Source: Nymphaea colorata
Taxonomy: Eukaryota > Streptophyta > Magnoliopsida > Nymphaeales > Nymphaeaceae
Assembly: GCF_008831285.2 (NCBI RefSeq)
Contig: NC_045147.1
Coordinates: 21,902,981 to 21,966,980, forward strand
DNA: 64,000 bases
Reading direction: 5' to 3'
The position numbers and the translations under genes were made by a program. This document shows, piece after piece, positions 25,901 through 36,487 of the stretch (positions within the stretch are counted from its first letter, which is position 1; every line of letters starts with the position of its first letter). Below the pieces are notes generated by a model. The model was not told the DNA's origin. It saw only the letters and a list, made by a program, of their open reading frames with translations, and did no database searches.

Positions 25901-28362
25901 TGAATAAGTGTTTGGGATGAAGGACAGATAGATACATGAAAACCGGAGTTCCTACCTAATGGACTGCCAAAAAGTGACTTTTGAAAATTTTACTTCATGA
26001 CACTAATATGAAACTGAGTGAAAAAGATTGATTTGGGAAGCAGCGATGACAATAGTCTTTTTCTAACATACAAAAATCCCCACCTACTATTAGCAAATCA
26101 TAGCCATGAAGACTGAATTTTGTTTCTGAAGTGGAAATGACTGTGGGAGATGATTTTTTGTAGAATGAATACATTGACTTTAGGATTCTCATGTAAAGTA
26201 TTACTTATAATCTGAGACAGAGAAACCCAGGACATGAGGTAAGCGGATCAAACAAGCTAGAATTTATTAATTTTCTTGAAGAAACGTATGAAGAGTTTCA
26301 GGAAGAAAGCATGTCAAAGATGTGAGCTTTTGTGTCTCAGAAACTTAGTTTAGAACGCACAATAACCACATGCTACCAATATAACACCAAAATTGCTTAT
26401 TTGAAAATAAAAAAAAGTATCAACACAGTGAGTAATATTAGAATAACAAAATTATAGAGACATTGCATCATTAAAGAACAATAAAATGGAAACAACTCCT
26501 TTTACCAAATGCAAGGGATCGCTCATCGGCTTGCAATCAAAAACATGCATATCTGCAACAAAATAAAATGTTCATGAGAGATAGGATTTTGAATATATTC
26601 TTGAATATAATTCAACTTTTGATCATTGATTATATTATCACAGGCCAGGAAAAATAGAAAACAAAAAATAAAAAGATAAAGCTTGTGACCCCCCAAGTCA
26701 ACAAACCTCATCTAGCTAACCAATTCACTAGTATACTCTATAATTGCGCAACAAAGCATTATCTTATAATTAAGGGGTCATCCATAATCGTCTAATCAAT
26801 GCTGTCAAATAGTCATCTAACAAATAAAAGATCACCAGCTCAACTGTTGGGCTATCAGCATAGTAGAGAACTACACAATCCTTAGTTAGTATTCTACATA
26901 GTTGAGAATCTGGAGATGGGAAAAGACTCCAAACTGAGATCCACCACCAAATGGACTGTGGACATGGCAGCCATCATGAACTTATACGAGGTTGATAACT
27001 CCACATCATGCTCATTCCACAGTCCACACCATGCAGTTCAAGAAGTTCCTCCATGGTACCCTTTTCTCACTGTTGGTCTTATTCTTGAGATCTGTAAGCT
27101 ATGCCTAAAGATTGTAAAACAACAAGGGATCTTGCACGATCCCTGTACTCATGATTGGAGTAAAAGTTCAGCAGAAGAAAAAGAAGGAGCAATAGAAGAT
27201 AATCCATAAAGCAAGAATCAGTAAGATAAAAATGTTCGCAGAAAATCAAAGTATCTTAACTTGCGCAGAATGCAGCATAACATACCAATCTCTACAGGTT
27301 GAATTTGTGAAGAAACTGACTATAACCAATGAATTGGTATACAACGATCTAAGGTAATGGGCAAAAAATGCCAAAATGCAGTGAAACCAGGAAGGGAAAA
27401 ATTTCTAGAACGCCGATTTCCAGATATAAGCCATCAGTATGTTCATAATTCGCCAGAGACATAAGGTTTAACATAGGTCTATGTATGCCCATAATTCACC
27501 AGACATATGGCCTATATATGTCCATGATTCACCAAAAATAAGAGAACCCTTCGGACATAGAAACAACAGTCACCTGCACGTCCGCATTCTGATCCAATCA
27601 CCGTCCGACAGAACTCCACCCAATTTAATTTGCTAAGGGGACAACGATCAACGTAGAAATGAAACAACTACGACTCCACAAAGAATAAAATCAATTAATC
27701 GAGCAAGAATCGGCATGTAAAGAAAAAAAATTAAAAATCAAAGCATGTAACCAATCCATCGTCAACGTCACCATCGTCAAGTCTTATCCTCTAACAGAAT
27801 GAACTAATCCGACGAGTTCCAATTTATCAGAACCTGTTCTGAGCTCCGTGCACAATAGCAGAAAGGAAAAAACAAAGAAGCAAACGAAGGAAAGAAGAAG
27901 AAGAAGAAGAAGAAGAATCACCCGCTTCTTCTAGCAAATTCGCTTCGTCCGCCTCGTTCAACTCCTTGTGTATCGTCTTCGCGGCCAGTTTCTCTCGATT
28001 AGCCTCCTCTGGAACAAACAAACATAAAACCCATACCCGATCGTCACGCGCTCTTCGGAAACAACCACCTCGAAAAAGAGATCGCCCTCCCTCAAGATTC
28101 ACACGGTCAAGACCCGAATCTTTCTGATACGATCGCCAAGAAAAGGAAACAAATGGTCCTATAACTCGAATAGAACTACCGCTCGCGACCAACAGACACC
28201 GGAAAAATGGTCGAAGGACTCTCGCACCAAAAGACAGCCCAATAATGCAAAATTCGAAAGAAAGCTCGAGAGAAGAGCACCTGCCGATATCTCAGAGAAG
28301 TTTCCGGTGGCCAGAAGCCTCTCCATGGCCGCCATTCTCCCCATTCCTGGCGGGCATAGCAT
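13996..28362 (-). CDS. ataxin-7/Sgf73-like zinc-finger protein, eleven coding exons (candidate SAGA DUB-module subunit)
   Basis: Minus-strand exons: 28281-28362, 27922-28008, 26506-26552, 24195-24252, 22048-22161, 21381-21512, 19801-19906, 19411-19505, 16739-16870, 15760-15977 and 13996-14223. All junctions are GT-AG and phases agree, giving 432 codons. The start ATG 28362 opens MLCPPGMGRMAAMERLL. Residues 57-72 (DMHVFDCKPMSDPLHL) lead into a zinc finger with C75, C78, H90 and C94, spacing C-x2-C-x11-H-x3-C. That spacing is the SGF11/ATXN7L3 finger type, and the lead-in with MxxF, P, D and L-V-x-C resembles the N-terminal finger of ataxin-7. A basic cluster (HKKPPRKGRKK, about 113-123) may be a nuclear signal. 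A second conserved-looking block is PVPLATKVYHLQRNHQLR (about 287-304), and the rest is Ser-rich. In animals and yeast ataxin-7/Sgf73 ties the H2B deubiquitinase module to SAGA. That role here is inference. The finger and exon set are well supported, the family name less so. Confidence 0.8.
14224..15759 (-). other. last intron of the ataxin-7-like gene, with a diverged 255-bp duplication
   Basis: The block from about 14901 to 15072 (GCAAGGTAGAAAA ... CTAGCATCCCATTA) recurs at about 15156-15327 at an offset near 255 bases, with clear divergence and small indels. No coding exon is needed here: exon 10 ends AAG before the donor GT at 15759, and exon 11 opens in phase 0. Confidence 0.6.
16871..19410 (-). 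other. 2.5-kb intron of the ataxin-7-like gene
   Basis: AT-rich sequence between exons 8 and 9. The short ORFs here (17758-18030, 18167-18435, 19092-19283) show no conservation I recognise. Nothing else can be supported in it. Confidence 0.6.
19975..20036. repeat. compound (GT)n(GA)n microsatellite in an intron
   Basis: GT units with one CA interruption run into GA units, inside intron 6 of the ataxin-7-like gene (19907-21380). Confidence 0.95.
20690..21012 (+). mobile_element. possible solo LTR or TRIM-type fragment in intron 6
   Basis: The text resembles a plant Copia/TRIM LTR end: a promoter-to-leader stretch about 20810-20900 rich in TTCTTCTTCT, followed by TAGTATCAGATACC at about 20998-21011. 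The last motif is close to the initiator-tRNA(Met) primer binding site usually found just after a Copia LTR (TGGTATCAGAGC type) but has mismatches. No coding region follows. The 5' limit is not visible. Confidence 0.3.
24253..26505 (-). other. 2.25-kb intron of the ataxin-7-like gene
   Basis: It separates the 47-base exon 3 from exon 4 and contains the GAAGTTT heptamer array. The stretch 24836-25039 and other short ORFs show nothing recognisable. Confidence 0.6.
25304..25353. repeat. GAAGTTT heptamer tandem array
   Basis: Six perfect GAAGTTT units and one partial unit stand head to tail. Confidence 0.95.
27435..27540. repeat. degenerate short tandem repeat
   Basis: Three near copies of a motif like TGTCCATAATTCACCAGA occur at about 27439, 27486 and 27516, within intron 2 of the ataxin-7-like gene. 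Confidence 0.5.
27888..27916. repeat. (GAA)n microsatellite next to a splice donor
   Basis: On the gene strand this is a (TTC)n run that starts about five bases inside intron 2 of the ataxin-7-like gene (donor GT at 27921-27920). Confidence 0.9.
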
Positions 28363-28709
28363 TGATCGGAGACGACCGACCGATCGAGAACGAGAGAGGG
28401 GGTGATCGAACGCCAATGACCAGCGTTGATACAGACCAAACGGGTCTTCCCCCGGCTACTTAATTAACTTTCAGAGTTTTCCCATGAAGCCCTGCCTTAC
28501 AACTATTTTCTAAAAACCGGAACAAACCTTACATTCTTGCTTTCTAGTTCCAGAAATGGAAATGCCTGTGCGTCGCCCGCTTGCAAATATTCCCGTACAA
28601 AGGTCATGAAACATATCAGATAATATAAGCTGAATATATCGGGATATAAATCAGAATCCAAGTTTCGACTAAACTAGTGAGTGAAGTGCAAACCACTCGA
28701 TGCATTGTC

Positions 28710-29075
28710 TCAATGGATTATATTCAAATTCAATATACCATTAATTGTATTTGTTTTTTCATATATTCGGCTGAACTTGAATCCACAGTCTAAATCCAAT
28801 CGGAATATGATTTTTACATTTGCATTGAATCCAAGCCCAAAATTTTATGGCTGATTTCCAAAACGCATTAGCATTTGATATAAGATATTTATTTAAAACT
28901 AAATCTGATTCTCTGGACGATCATTTATGTATATCCAATTCCGATCGCATGTTATTTATTAAATTCGAATCTGACTTGATATTCTACTTGAATATTAAAT
29001 TTTTTTCTATATCTAATTTTTTCAAAACGAACTGATAGGATATTCAGTCCAAATCATATGTGTTGACATCTCTAG
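28710..29075 (+). repeat. AATC-rich dispersed element (copy 1)
   Basis: The order TTATATTCAAATTCAATATA, then ATATTCGG, repeated AATCC/AATCTG motifs, then ATAAGATATTTATTTAAAAC and finally GTTGACATCTC matches copies at 30308-30700 and 37442-37760. It is probably a nonautonomous transposable element. Exact ends are uncertain. Confidence 0.45.
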
Positions 29076-29590
29076 TTGTTGCCAAAAATTGTAGTTGTTC
29101 AGGCTCAGGTTTCAAACTCATTTCGCTTCTCTCAACTGAACCAACGGATTTGTATTGCAACCTAAAATTCAGTTTTGCTTCTCTCAACCGAACTAACGTA
29201 TCTGGATTGCAACCTAAACCAGGGGATCTACAAAAAGGAGAGCAGCGGAGGCAAACCCATTAGATGCTGATCACCAACCAATTCACCGGTCATTTGATAA
29301 GGAGTTCTCTGTAATATTTATTAAACTATGAGCAGCTATGCGTTTGTAGACGGGCAACTGAGGACTGCGTTGAAAAGTTTCATGCGGGGACCCAGGGAAC
29401 TTAATACCTGTTTGGAGATGCCGGAAAAATCACAAACTCGGGCACCTTTTGACGATGAACAGAGGAAATCCGGATATTGGATATCTTGGATTTCCCGAAA
29501 ATTTAGCACGATCCGACAGTTGAGGGCGTAAACTTCCCGCGAATGGCAAATGGGTCGGACACGAAGCAATTAGACAGGTATTATTTGTGT

Positions 29591-29766
29591 GGGCTGCAAA
29601 TCCAATATTTATTAAACGAGTTGAGTTCTTGCAACTCGACTCGTTTATTTATTCGAGTTTAACTTTCAGTCGAACTCGACTCATTTATAAATGAGTTGAG
29701 CTCGAGCCGAGCTTTTTCGAGCGAGTCTGACTTGAGCCCGAGTTTGCTCGACTCGTTGTGCAGCCC
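29591..29766. mobile_element. 176-bp element with GGGCTGCA terminal inverted repeats
   Basis: It opens with GGGCTGCA (29591-29598) and closes with the exact reverse complement TGCAGCCC (29759-29766). The interior is built of GAGTCGAG/CTCGACTCG words such as AACTCGACTCG and GAGCTCGAGCCGAGC. Interiors of this type (ACGAGTCGAGC repeats ending CAGCCCT) are common in plant genomes. I see no clear 8-bp target duplication, so the class (perhaps hAT-like MITE) is open. Confidence 0.55.
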
Positions 29767-30307
29767 TAACCAAAAATGGATCCAGTTCAATAAAAACAGA
29801 CAAAACACCGCAACCAAACATAACCATTAACCAGAAATTTTTAGCAAACTAACACTAATCTATCTTATTATTGCAATGAGTTGGGTGTATATGCGCTGCA
29901 TGTAGCTAGGCTTGACTCTTACGTTATCATAGTAAAATTATTCTAAAGTTTTACTCAGGTGGGGGTGGGCAATTGCCCGCACCAACCACACAGGTCGGCT
30001 ATTGAATTTGCCACCCTGGTTTACTTTTGTGTCCTGCTATCAACTAAAGGGTCAAGAATTTCAATACCACATGCATTTTGGTTGGCCTCCAATTGATGAG
30101 CTCCAGGGCCATTTAGTTACTTGAATTTGAAATATTTTATCGGGTAAATTTCAATATTTTTGTGAACTTGATAATGAACGAGATTTGAAATGTTTTGGTT
30201 GAGGGATGCACGAACGATATAATGAATTTGCAATAAAGAAAAAAGGGCGGAAAACAGAAGATTTACCTGGTTCAGTTTAATTAGAAAAAGTAGGTTCATG
30301 ACAAATT

Positions 30308-30700
30308 TTAGAGATGTTAATAGATCATATTCAAGTTAGATATATTAATAATTGTATCTATTTTTTTCAGATATTCACATATTCATATTCAAATTTAAAT
30401 CGGAATGCAAACGAAGAAAAGTTATGTCTGAATCAAAATTTGATTTCACAATTCAAATCCATCCGAACATGACTTTTAAATTTACATTTAAATCTGAATC
30501 TAAATCCGAATTTTGAACTGAATCCAGCCGATTTTCTAAATGTAAAGCTATTGGTTATAAGATATTTATATAAAACTAAATCATATTTGAATCAGATTCC
30601 AATCAAACATATATGTATATCTGAATCTGAATCCGGTTGGATGTCCTTTATTGAATGTCAATCTGATATTGGATTGTCTATAAAGATAATATAAACATCC
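30308..30700 (+). repeat. AATC-rich dispersed element (copy 2)
   Basis: It begins near GAGATGTTAATAGATCATATTCAAG and runs through alternating AATC/GATTC words to AATATAAACATCC. It aligns by eye to copy 1, including TTATAAGATATTTATATAAAAC. Confidence 0.45.
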
Positions 30701-31350
30701 ACCATGTAATTCCATAATCCTGTCATACTTTCGTTAACGTTTTACATGCCAAAGCGTTGGGTTTTCTTGCAACATCGATAATCACATGATAGAACAAATT
30801 AAATCAGTGTTCATGCGTCATGATTCTAAGAGCATGTGTTATACGTTTTTCTTATCACACGCATAAAGCGATTTGATCTAAAACAGGTTTGATACAACAG
30901 AAAACGTCACTCCCCTGAACCATATCTAGAAAATTTGCAATCCTAATGTGTGATGTTGTTTCATAGTCATTCTCTCGTTTATGTTTAGTAGTTCAGCGAC
31001 AGGAATAGTTATGGTTTTAAGAGGCATTTGATGGTTTGAAATTTTGATTCAAGGATATGAAAATTTCAAAATCGCAATTCTTTTTCAAACTGAAATGGAA
31101 TCAAAATTTCAAGTTTTAATTTCTTAATTCTGGAAGCAAAATACTTTGTTTAATAATGATAATATATTAAAAAACGAGCATTTTGATTTTAAAATTCCAT
31201 GATATTGGTATATCAAACGTCCCTTAGATTATGCACATATAAGTTAAACAGTGTAATTTCTTTGAATCTAAATCTAGACATATACAAGAACACCATATTG
31301 AACCTGATAGTTATTGTGCCCATGCGAGAGCTGAAGCTAACCTAGGCCTG

Positions 31351-31565
31351 GGGCAAGGGTGGAGCCAAGGTAGGGCCCGCTTGGGCTTTAGCCTCACCTT
31401 AATTTCAAAAAAAATATATATATATGTAAATTTTTAGAAAATTTCACTTGTTTTATATAAAACTTTTGAAAAATGATATTTCTGCTTCATTCAAAATTTA
31501 GAAACTTTAATTCGGCCCCCCTCATAAAAAATTTATGATTCTGCCCCTACCTAGGGCACGCAATC
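31351..31565 (+). repeat. dispersed element with GGGTGGAGCC / GGCCCCCCTC ends (copy 2)
   Basis: It starts GGGTGGAGCCAAGGTAGGG, has an A/T-rich core with a short AT run, and ends TTCGGCCCCCCTCAT ... TTCTGCCCCTACC, roughly the inverse of the start. It resembles 7836-7950 and 57487-57690. Confidence 0.45.
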
Positions 31566-31644
31566 ATGGAGCTAAATGACACATTTGAAAAATTATGGGT
31601 ATAATAAGTAGGTATGAGTTTCGTTGTAGTTTTAAAGTGATTAT

Positions 31645-32012
31645 TAGCGATGCCAATAAATTTGATTTGGATCCCATATCTGATAGAACCATTTAAAAAA
31701 AAAATGTGTATGAAAAAAAAAAAACCATTTGTTTAAGAAATCAAATTGGATTCAGATAAAAGAAATGACATCTGATCACAGTCCAATTCATATCAAATTT
31801 AGTTTTAAATAAACATCTTCTATCCTATGTCCTTGGATTTTGAAAGTTGGTTACTATAGTTTGAAATCAGTCTAAAATTCATATTCAGATTCGAATGTCT
31901 CTAAAGATTGGATTCAAATTTCATTCATATATTTGCATCTGAATGTATAAACATATGAAAAAGTGGATACCATTAAAAGTACATCAATTTAAATCACATC
32001 AGTTGACATCCC
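31645..32012 (-). repeat. AATC-rich dispersed element (copy 3)
   Basis: It runs from GCGATGCCAATAAATTTGATTTGGAT to AGTTGACATCCCC. The ends resemble the GATGTTAAT/TTGACATC ends of the other copies. Orientation is inferred from the end words and is unsure. Confidence 0.35.
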
Positions 32013-32754
32013 CAATAATCATAAGCAATGCCATGTAATTATGATATACATACGGGAAAATGGCAGGTGTTTAAAAAACAATGAAAGTGATTTTTCTTTT
32101 TGAATTATGAGCATTATCAAGTAGAATGATAATAATAATAATAATGATAATAATAATAATAAACCAAGGATAAGGGCTTGACCAAACTGGCTAATTTTTA
32201 AATTTGGACTTAAAACCTTCGTGTTGAAGAAGGTCAAGAATTTAATATGGACTTTAATAAACGAAAGATGTCACTCGACATAAACTAGTACGCAGTGGCC
32301 GAGGCATATGGGGCTTGTATGAGCAACTGCCCACACAGACTCACAAATTATAATTATTTACATACTAGTGCCTTATAGAAAATTTGTTTAGCTAATTACT
32401 TATTTATATATTGGTGCCTCTCAGCCATTGATTTTTTGAAGGGTTTTTCCCTCAACCAGAAATTTCTTGTCTGCCATTCTAATAGAGATTGTCTAATATT
32501 CAGCTTACCTTTCTCAAAAAAAAAAAAAATCAAAAATTTATAGAAGTGTTATTAGTTGCACACATTTTTCAACCATTCTCCATTAGCCCAATTTAATCTT
32601 CAAAACCATTGTGAGAGAGGGCATTGGTTGTTGCAAGATGAAGATTATGTGGTTTATTTAATCAACTGAACTAATCGAACCATATATCTTTAAAGTTTAT
32701 GTACGAAAGCGCTATTTTGAGGTTTCATAGTAACACTTTATTAGGTACTAGAGA

Positions 32755-32932
32755 GGCAAGCTTTGAGGGGCGTAGCATAGTTAGTCGGCCCAAACCATAG
32801 ACCGCCATGGACATTTCCCTGCTTCTAGGGCCTGGCACTTGTTGGTTTCAACCGATTGTGAACGGCGGTGAGCGCCGCAGAGATTTGAACCAGCAACTAC
32901 CTGCCTCTCATTACCTTCTGTCAAAATAGGTC

Positions 32933-32935
<3 letters not shown>
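32755..32935. repeat. SINE-like fragment(s)
   Basis: On the plus strand, GGGGCGTAGCATAGTTAGTCGG at about 32769 resembles the head of the SINE at 33121 (GGGGCATAGCGTAGCTGGTTG). On the minus strand, near 32890, GGTTCAAATCTC resembles a pol III B box. The pieces do not assemble into one intact element. Confidence 0.35.

Positions 32936-32988
<53 letters not shown>
32935..32988. repeat. (TA)n microsatellite
   Basis: A perfect run of about 27 TA units, 130 bases before the SINE. Confidence 0.95.
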
Positions 32989-32989
<1 letters not shown>

Positions 32990-33120
32990 CTACCGTTTGC
33001 ATTGGAAGGTAGACGTCTTCAACCGCGCATGCATGCAATACGCATGCGCCGAAACGATAAGGGGACATTAAATTCACATCTTTTTTCTTGATATTTTTCA
33101 GGCCAAGTACAGCAACATAC

Positions 33121-33361
33121 GCCTCAAGGGGCATAGCGTAGCTGGTTGAGTTAGGGGCCTGTACTAAGACAGGTCTCTAGTTCGATTCCTGTGGGCGTTA
33201 TGTTCCTGTGTCTTAAGGCGGTAGGGCGCAACATTTAAGCTAAAGGGTGCACCGTTGCTATCGCTGACACCGGCGCAGCTCAGGACCTGAAAGCAGAAGG
33301 AATGAGGGCTTTCAGGTTTTTTTGAGCGATGAGATTAATACCCCTTGCTCACCCAAAAAAA
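33121..33361 (+). mobile_element. tRNA-derived SINE, complete, with 13-bp target-site duplication
   Basis: The element is flanked on both sides by the exact 13-mer TACAGCAACATAC (33108-33120 and 33362-33374). Inside, TAGCGTAGCTGG (33134-33145) fits the pol III A box and AGTTCGATTCC (33179-33189) fits the B box, about 33 bases apart as in a tRNA gene. A tRNA-unrelated body follows (CACCGGCGCAGCTCAGGACC ... GAGGGCTTTCAGG) and the 3' end is CTTGCTCACCCAAAAAAA. The exact target duplication and A-rich tail show LINE-assisted retroposition. Related pieces occur at 59750, 61062, 63715 and 63794. Confidence 0.85.
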
Positions 33362-34737
33362 TACAGCAACATACATCATCTTTATTTTGGCCAATGAAAC
33401 TTCATTGTGAAGTGGACCATAGGCGTCCTTTCCCCGATATTTTCATTTGTCTCGAAAAGGAATCGAGGCCGGGAACTCAATGATCATGCGGCACATGTGA
33501 CGTAACTTTTGGACAGATTTGATATGTGGGCGGGCGGCGGGCCCCTCTGATTGTGCAAAAGCTGGACGCATGTGGGGTGCACATGCACCTTCACAAGAAC
33601 AGAACGTACTCGCCTTTTGATTCTTTTACTGATACAAACGATCGGTTGTCCTCCTTTTCCACAACAGTAATAGTGCTCCCTTCTCTCCGCCACCATCATG
33701 GTGATCGCTGCTTTGTCCTTCCCCATCTCGCTCCTTCATCTTAGAGATCGACGGCGTTGGACATGTAGCTTTTTAAGTTGGAGAACACCATGCTAAAGCG
33801 AATGGCGTTTGAGTACAATCATGGCAATCACTAGACGGAGGGCACCGAAGCTTTGATTTCTCATTTCTTTTCCCGGCAAAGAGGACAAGGACCAGACGTT
33901 TTGTCGTCCGAGCTCGTTCCCAGCATGCCATTGTTCTTGCAGGTCCGTGCTCTATCAAACAAGGGACACCAAGAACATGTATGCGTTGGAGCGTGGAGCT
34001 TGATCACGATTTAACATCTCAGTCAGTCGAGTCGTATTCAGTTCATGGACTGGTGGCCTTCAATGGCCGTCTTGTGAAGGGTAGGTTTCTCCCGTGACTG
34101 CTTTGCAAAAGGCGACCTCAAAGTCGCATCATATTTTTCTTCTTTGTTCTGTACTTTTCACCGTGATTTGATGTCATCCGCTGCCACATGTACCGTGCCC
34201 CTTAGTCGGGTCCAGGATTTAGATCTATATTCAGATCCACAATCTATATCAGGGTTCCTCACATAGAAATCAGTCTAATAAAAATTGTTTGCACTGAAAT
34301 ATTTCATGTCACACAAAGATTGAAATTTTTGCTGAAAACAAAAGGGTTGCAGCTTAGGGCTCCAACTGAAGATCCCGGTAAACACGTACATATACAGGGG
34401 TAATATTGTTTTTAATAAAAATGTACAGCCAGAAATGTTTGGTTCCACTGGAATGTGAGGTTAGGTAGATGAAATTTTCGCCCCTTGAAATTAAATGTGC
34501 CAGCTCTTTGAAATTACAGGAAGAAAAGGACACCTTCAAACAAATTTAAGAAAGAATCCAATGGCCGCATGCAAGAGAGCGTACAACGGCAGCACTAAAA
34601 CCATCAGTAAATAATTGGAGAACCAGGCGACGTTACTGTATCGTGGGTCCAGAAGTCAAGTGGGCCCACGACGTGCGGCCGATTTAATATCGACAACTAT
34701 GGCCGTTTGACAACATGAACAGTTTGTTACTTTGTCC

Positions 34738-34826
34738 AGAATTTACTCCAAAATAATTACCCTAAATTGAACATTATGTGTCGAGAATTTACTCCAAAAT
34801 AATTACCCTAAATTGAACATTATGTG
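34738..34826. repeat. tandem duplication of a 43-base unit
   Basis: AGAATTTACTCCAAAATAAT ... ATTATGTG occurs at 34738-34780 and again identically at 34784-34826, separated by TCG. Confidence 0.95.
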
Positions 34827-35189
34827 AGAGTGTCTGTCTCAATCTTAAGAACAGATTTATTAGACAGTAACAATTTCTTACTGCTGCCAAACAGTCCCTC
34901 AACTTATTCTAATCTTTTTTGTTGAATTCAAAGCGAGACTTGGATTTCGAGAGCCGAATCTGGATTTGACAAGGGTAAGTCCGAACTTTGCATGTAATTG
35001 CGTCCGATCTTTATTAAGTTTCGAGTTTGAGTTCAAATTTAGTTCTCCAAACTTACCGGCCGGATCCGACTAAATGAATTTCGTTTCAAGTCAATAATAG
35101 AATCCCCCATGGGGACAAGTGTGCTCGTGTGGTAGTGGAGAATTCTAGTACGAATTCTTCTCTTAAAATTGAGAATCAACTTTAATGGG

Positions 35190-35191
<2 letters not shown>

Positions 35192-35234
<43 letters not shown>
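35192..35234. repeat. (TA)n microsatellite
   Basis: A perfect TA run of about 21 units. Confidence 0.95.
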
Positions 35235-35237
<3 letters not shown>

Positions 35238-36402
35238 GCAAAAGCAAAACCAAGCCAGTGCTACCCTTATATATAAGTCATGGGTCTCAATGGTTTTTCT
35301 TTGTTAAGGCTAACATTTTATGTAATTGTTTTTTAGGAGCAGATTCATGAAACATATTTAAAAAATATTTTTATAAATTTACCAATAGGTTCATCTAACT
35401 AACTCTTTATTTCCCTGGATTGGACCTTTTGAGCATTTAGATAAATGAGAAGGGTGTTAAGTTGAAAACTCCGGATCAAGTCACAGCCTTACAGTTTTTC
35501 TTTCTTTTATCTTCACGTAATCGAGACTCGATTAGTTTAAAGGAAATGAAAAAACTGATTTTCTCTCCGGGGTTTAGTTTTCTTTATACCTAACGTTAAC
35601 GTTTTCTTGAATGCGAAGCTATCATTTAGCGTGCAGAACTTTCGTGTTTGGTTCTCTCTAATTACTTGTAGCAGCCAAATTCCCCATGAAACGTCAAAGA
35701 CGTATATAGCTATCTACAAAAGTTTTAAATTAACATGATGTGCACACATACTTATACATATATACTATATAGTAGAGTCGGAAATTTTTATCTACACGGT
35801 ATTAAGTTTATATATGTTAAATTTTCACGACTAATTCAAAACATTTTTTTATCTGTCTATACATTTTTATATCTCTCACTCTTAAAATATTCAGAGAAGC
35901 TACTAATTCGAATGCTCATACTTTTTTTTTTTTTCATTTCTCACACGAAATCTCATCCATTAGTCACACTCATGAACAATAAATAGTGATCTGTAATGTA
36001 CTTTTCCTATATTTATACACAATCACACTTTTTTGCCTTTTGATTGGTTGACGTTAAGAGTGTTGATTTTTTGTAAATTGAACCAAATGGGCATTGTTAA
36101 AATTTGACAAGAATATGAATTCCGCAACGTTAATTTTAAAAATTATTAATCATGCAAATTTTTCTTCATAAAAAATTTAGAAATTAAATTTTCAAGAGAT
36201 TTACTTTATTAGTGTATTTTGTATTTATTTATATAATGAAATTTATTAAAAAATAAATTAAATTTAACATTGGAAAACACAAATGGTAAGCATATTTGGG
36301 AAACATAATTTGAGAATTATGTATACATACACACACATTCGTCTACTTTTTTCTCTCTCTCATTTTTCTTTCAGCTTTTTTACAATTGTCCTCTTTTCCC
36401 TG

Positions 36403-36405
<3 letters not shown>

Positions 36406-36482
<77 letters not shown>
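36406..36482. repeat. compound (TA)n(GA)n microsatellite
   Basis: About 24 TA units run directly into about 14 GA units. Confidence 0.95.

Positions 36483-36487
<5 letters not shown>

Noticed and set aside
27827-28192. Minus-strand ORF of 121 codons
   Set aside because: Only 27922-28008 is a coding exon. The rest reads through a (TTC)n intron tract and the upstream intron in the same frame.
33120-33200. Functional tRNA gene
   Set aside because: Only the A and B boxes fit. No cloverleaf arms can be paired, and the unit sits inside a 241-base SINE with target duplications.
33484-33744. Opposed ORFs of 72-80 codons in a GC-richer patch
   Set aside because: No domain, no conserved motif and no splice partners; the two strands are about equally open.
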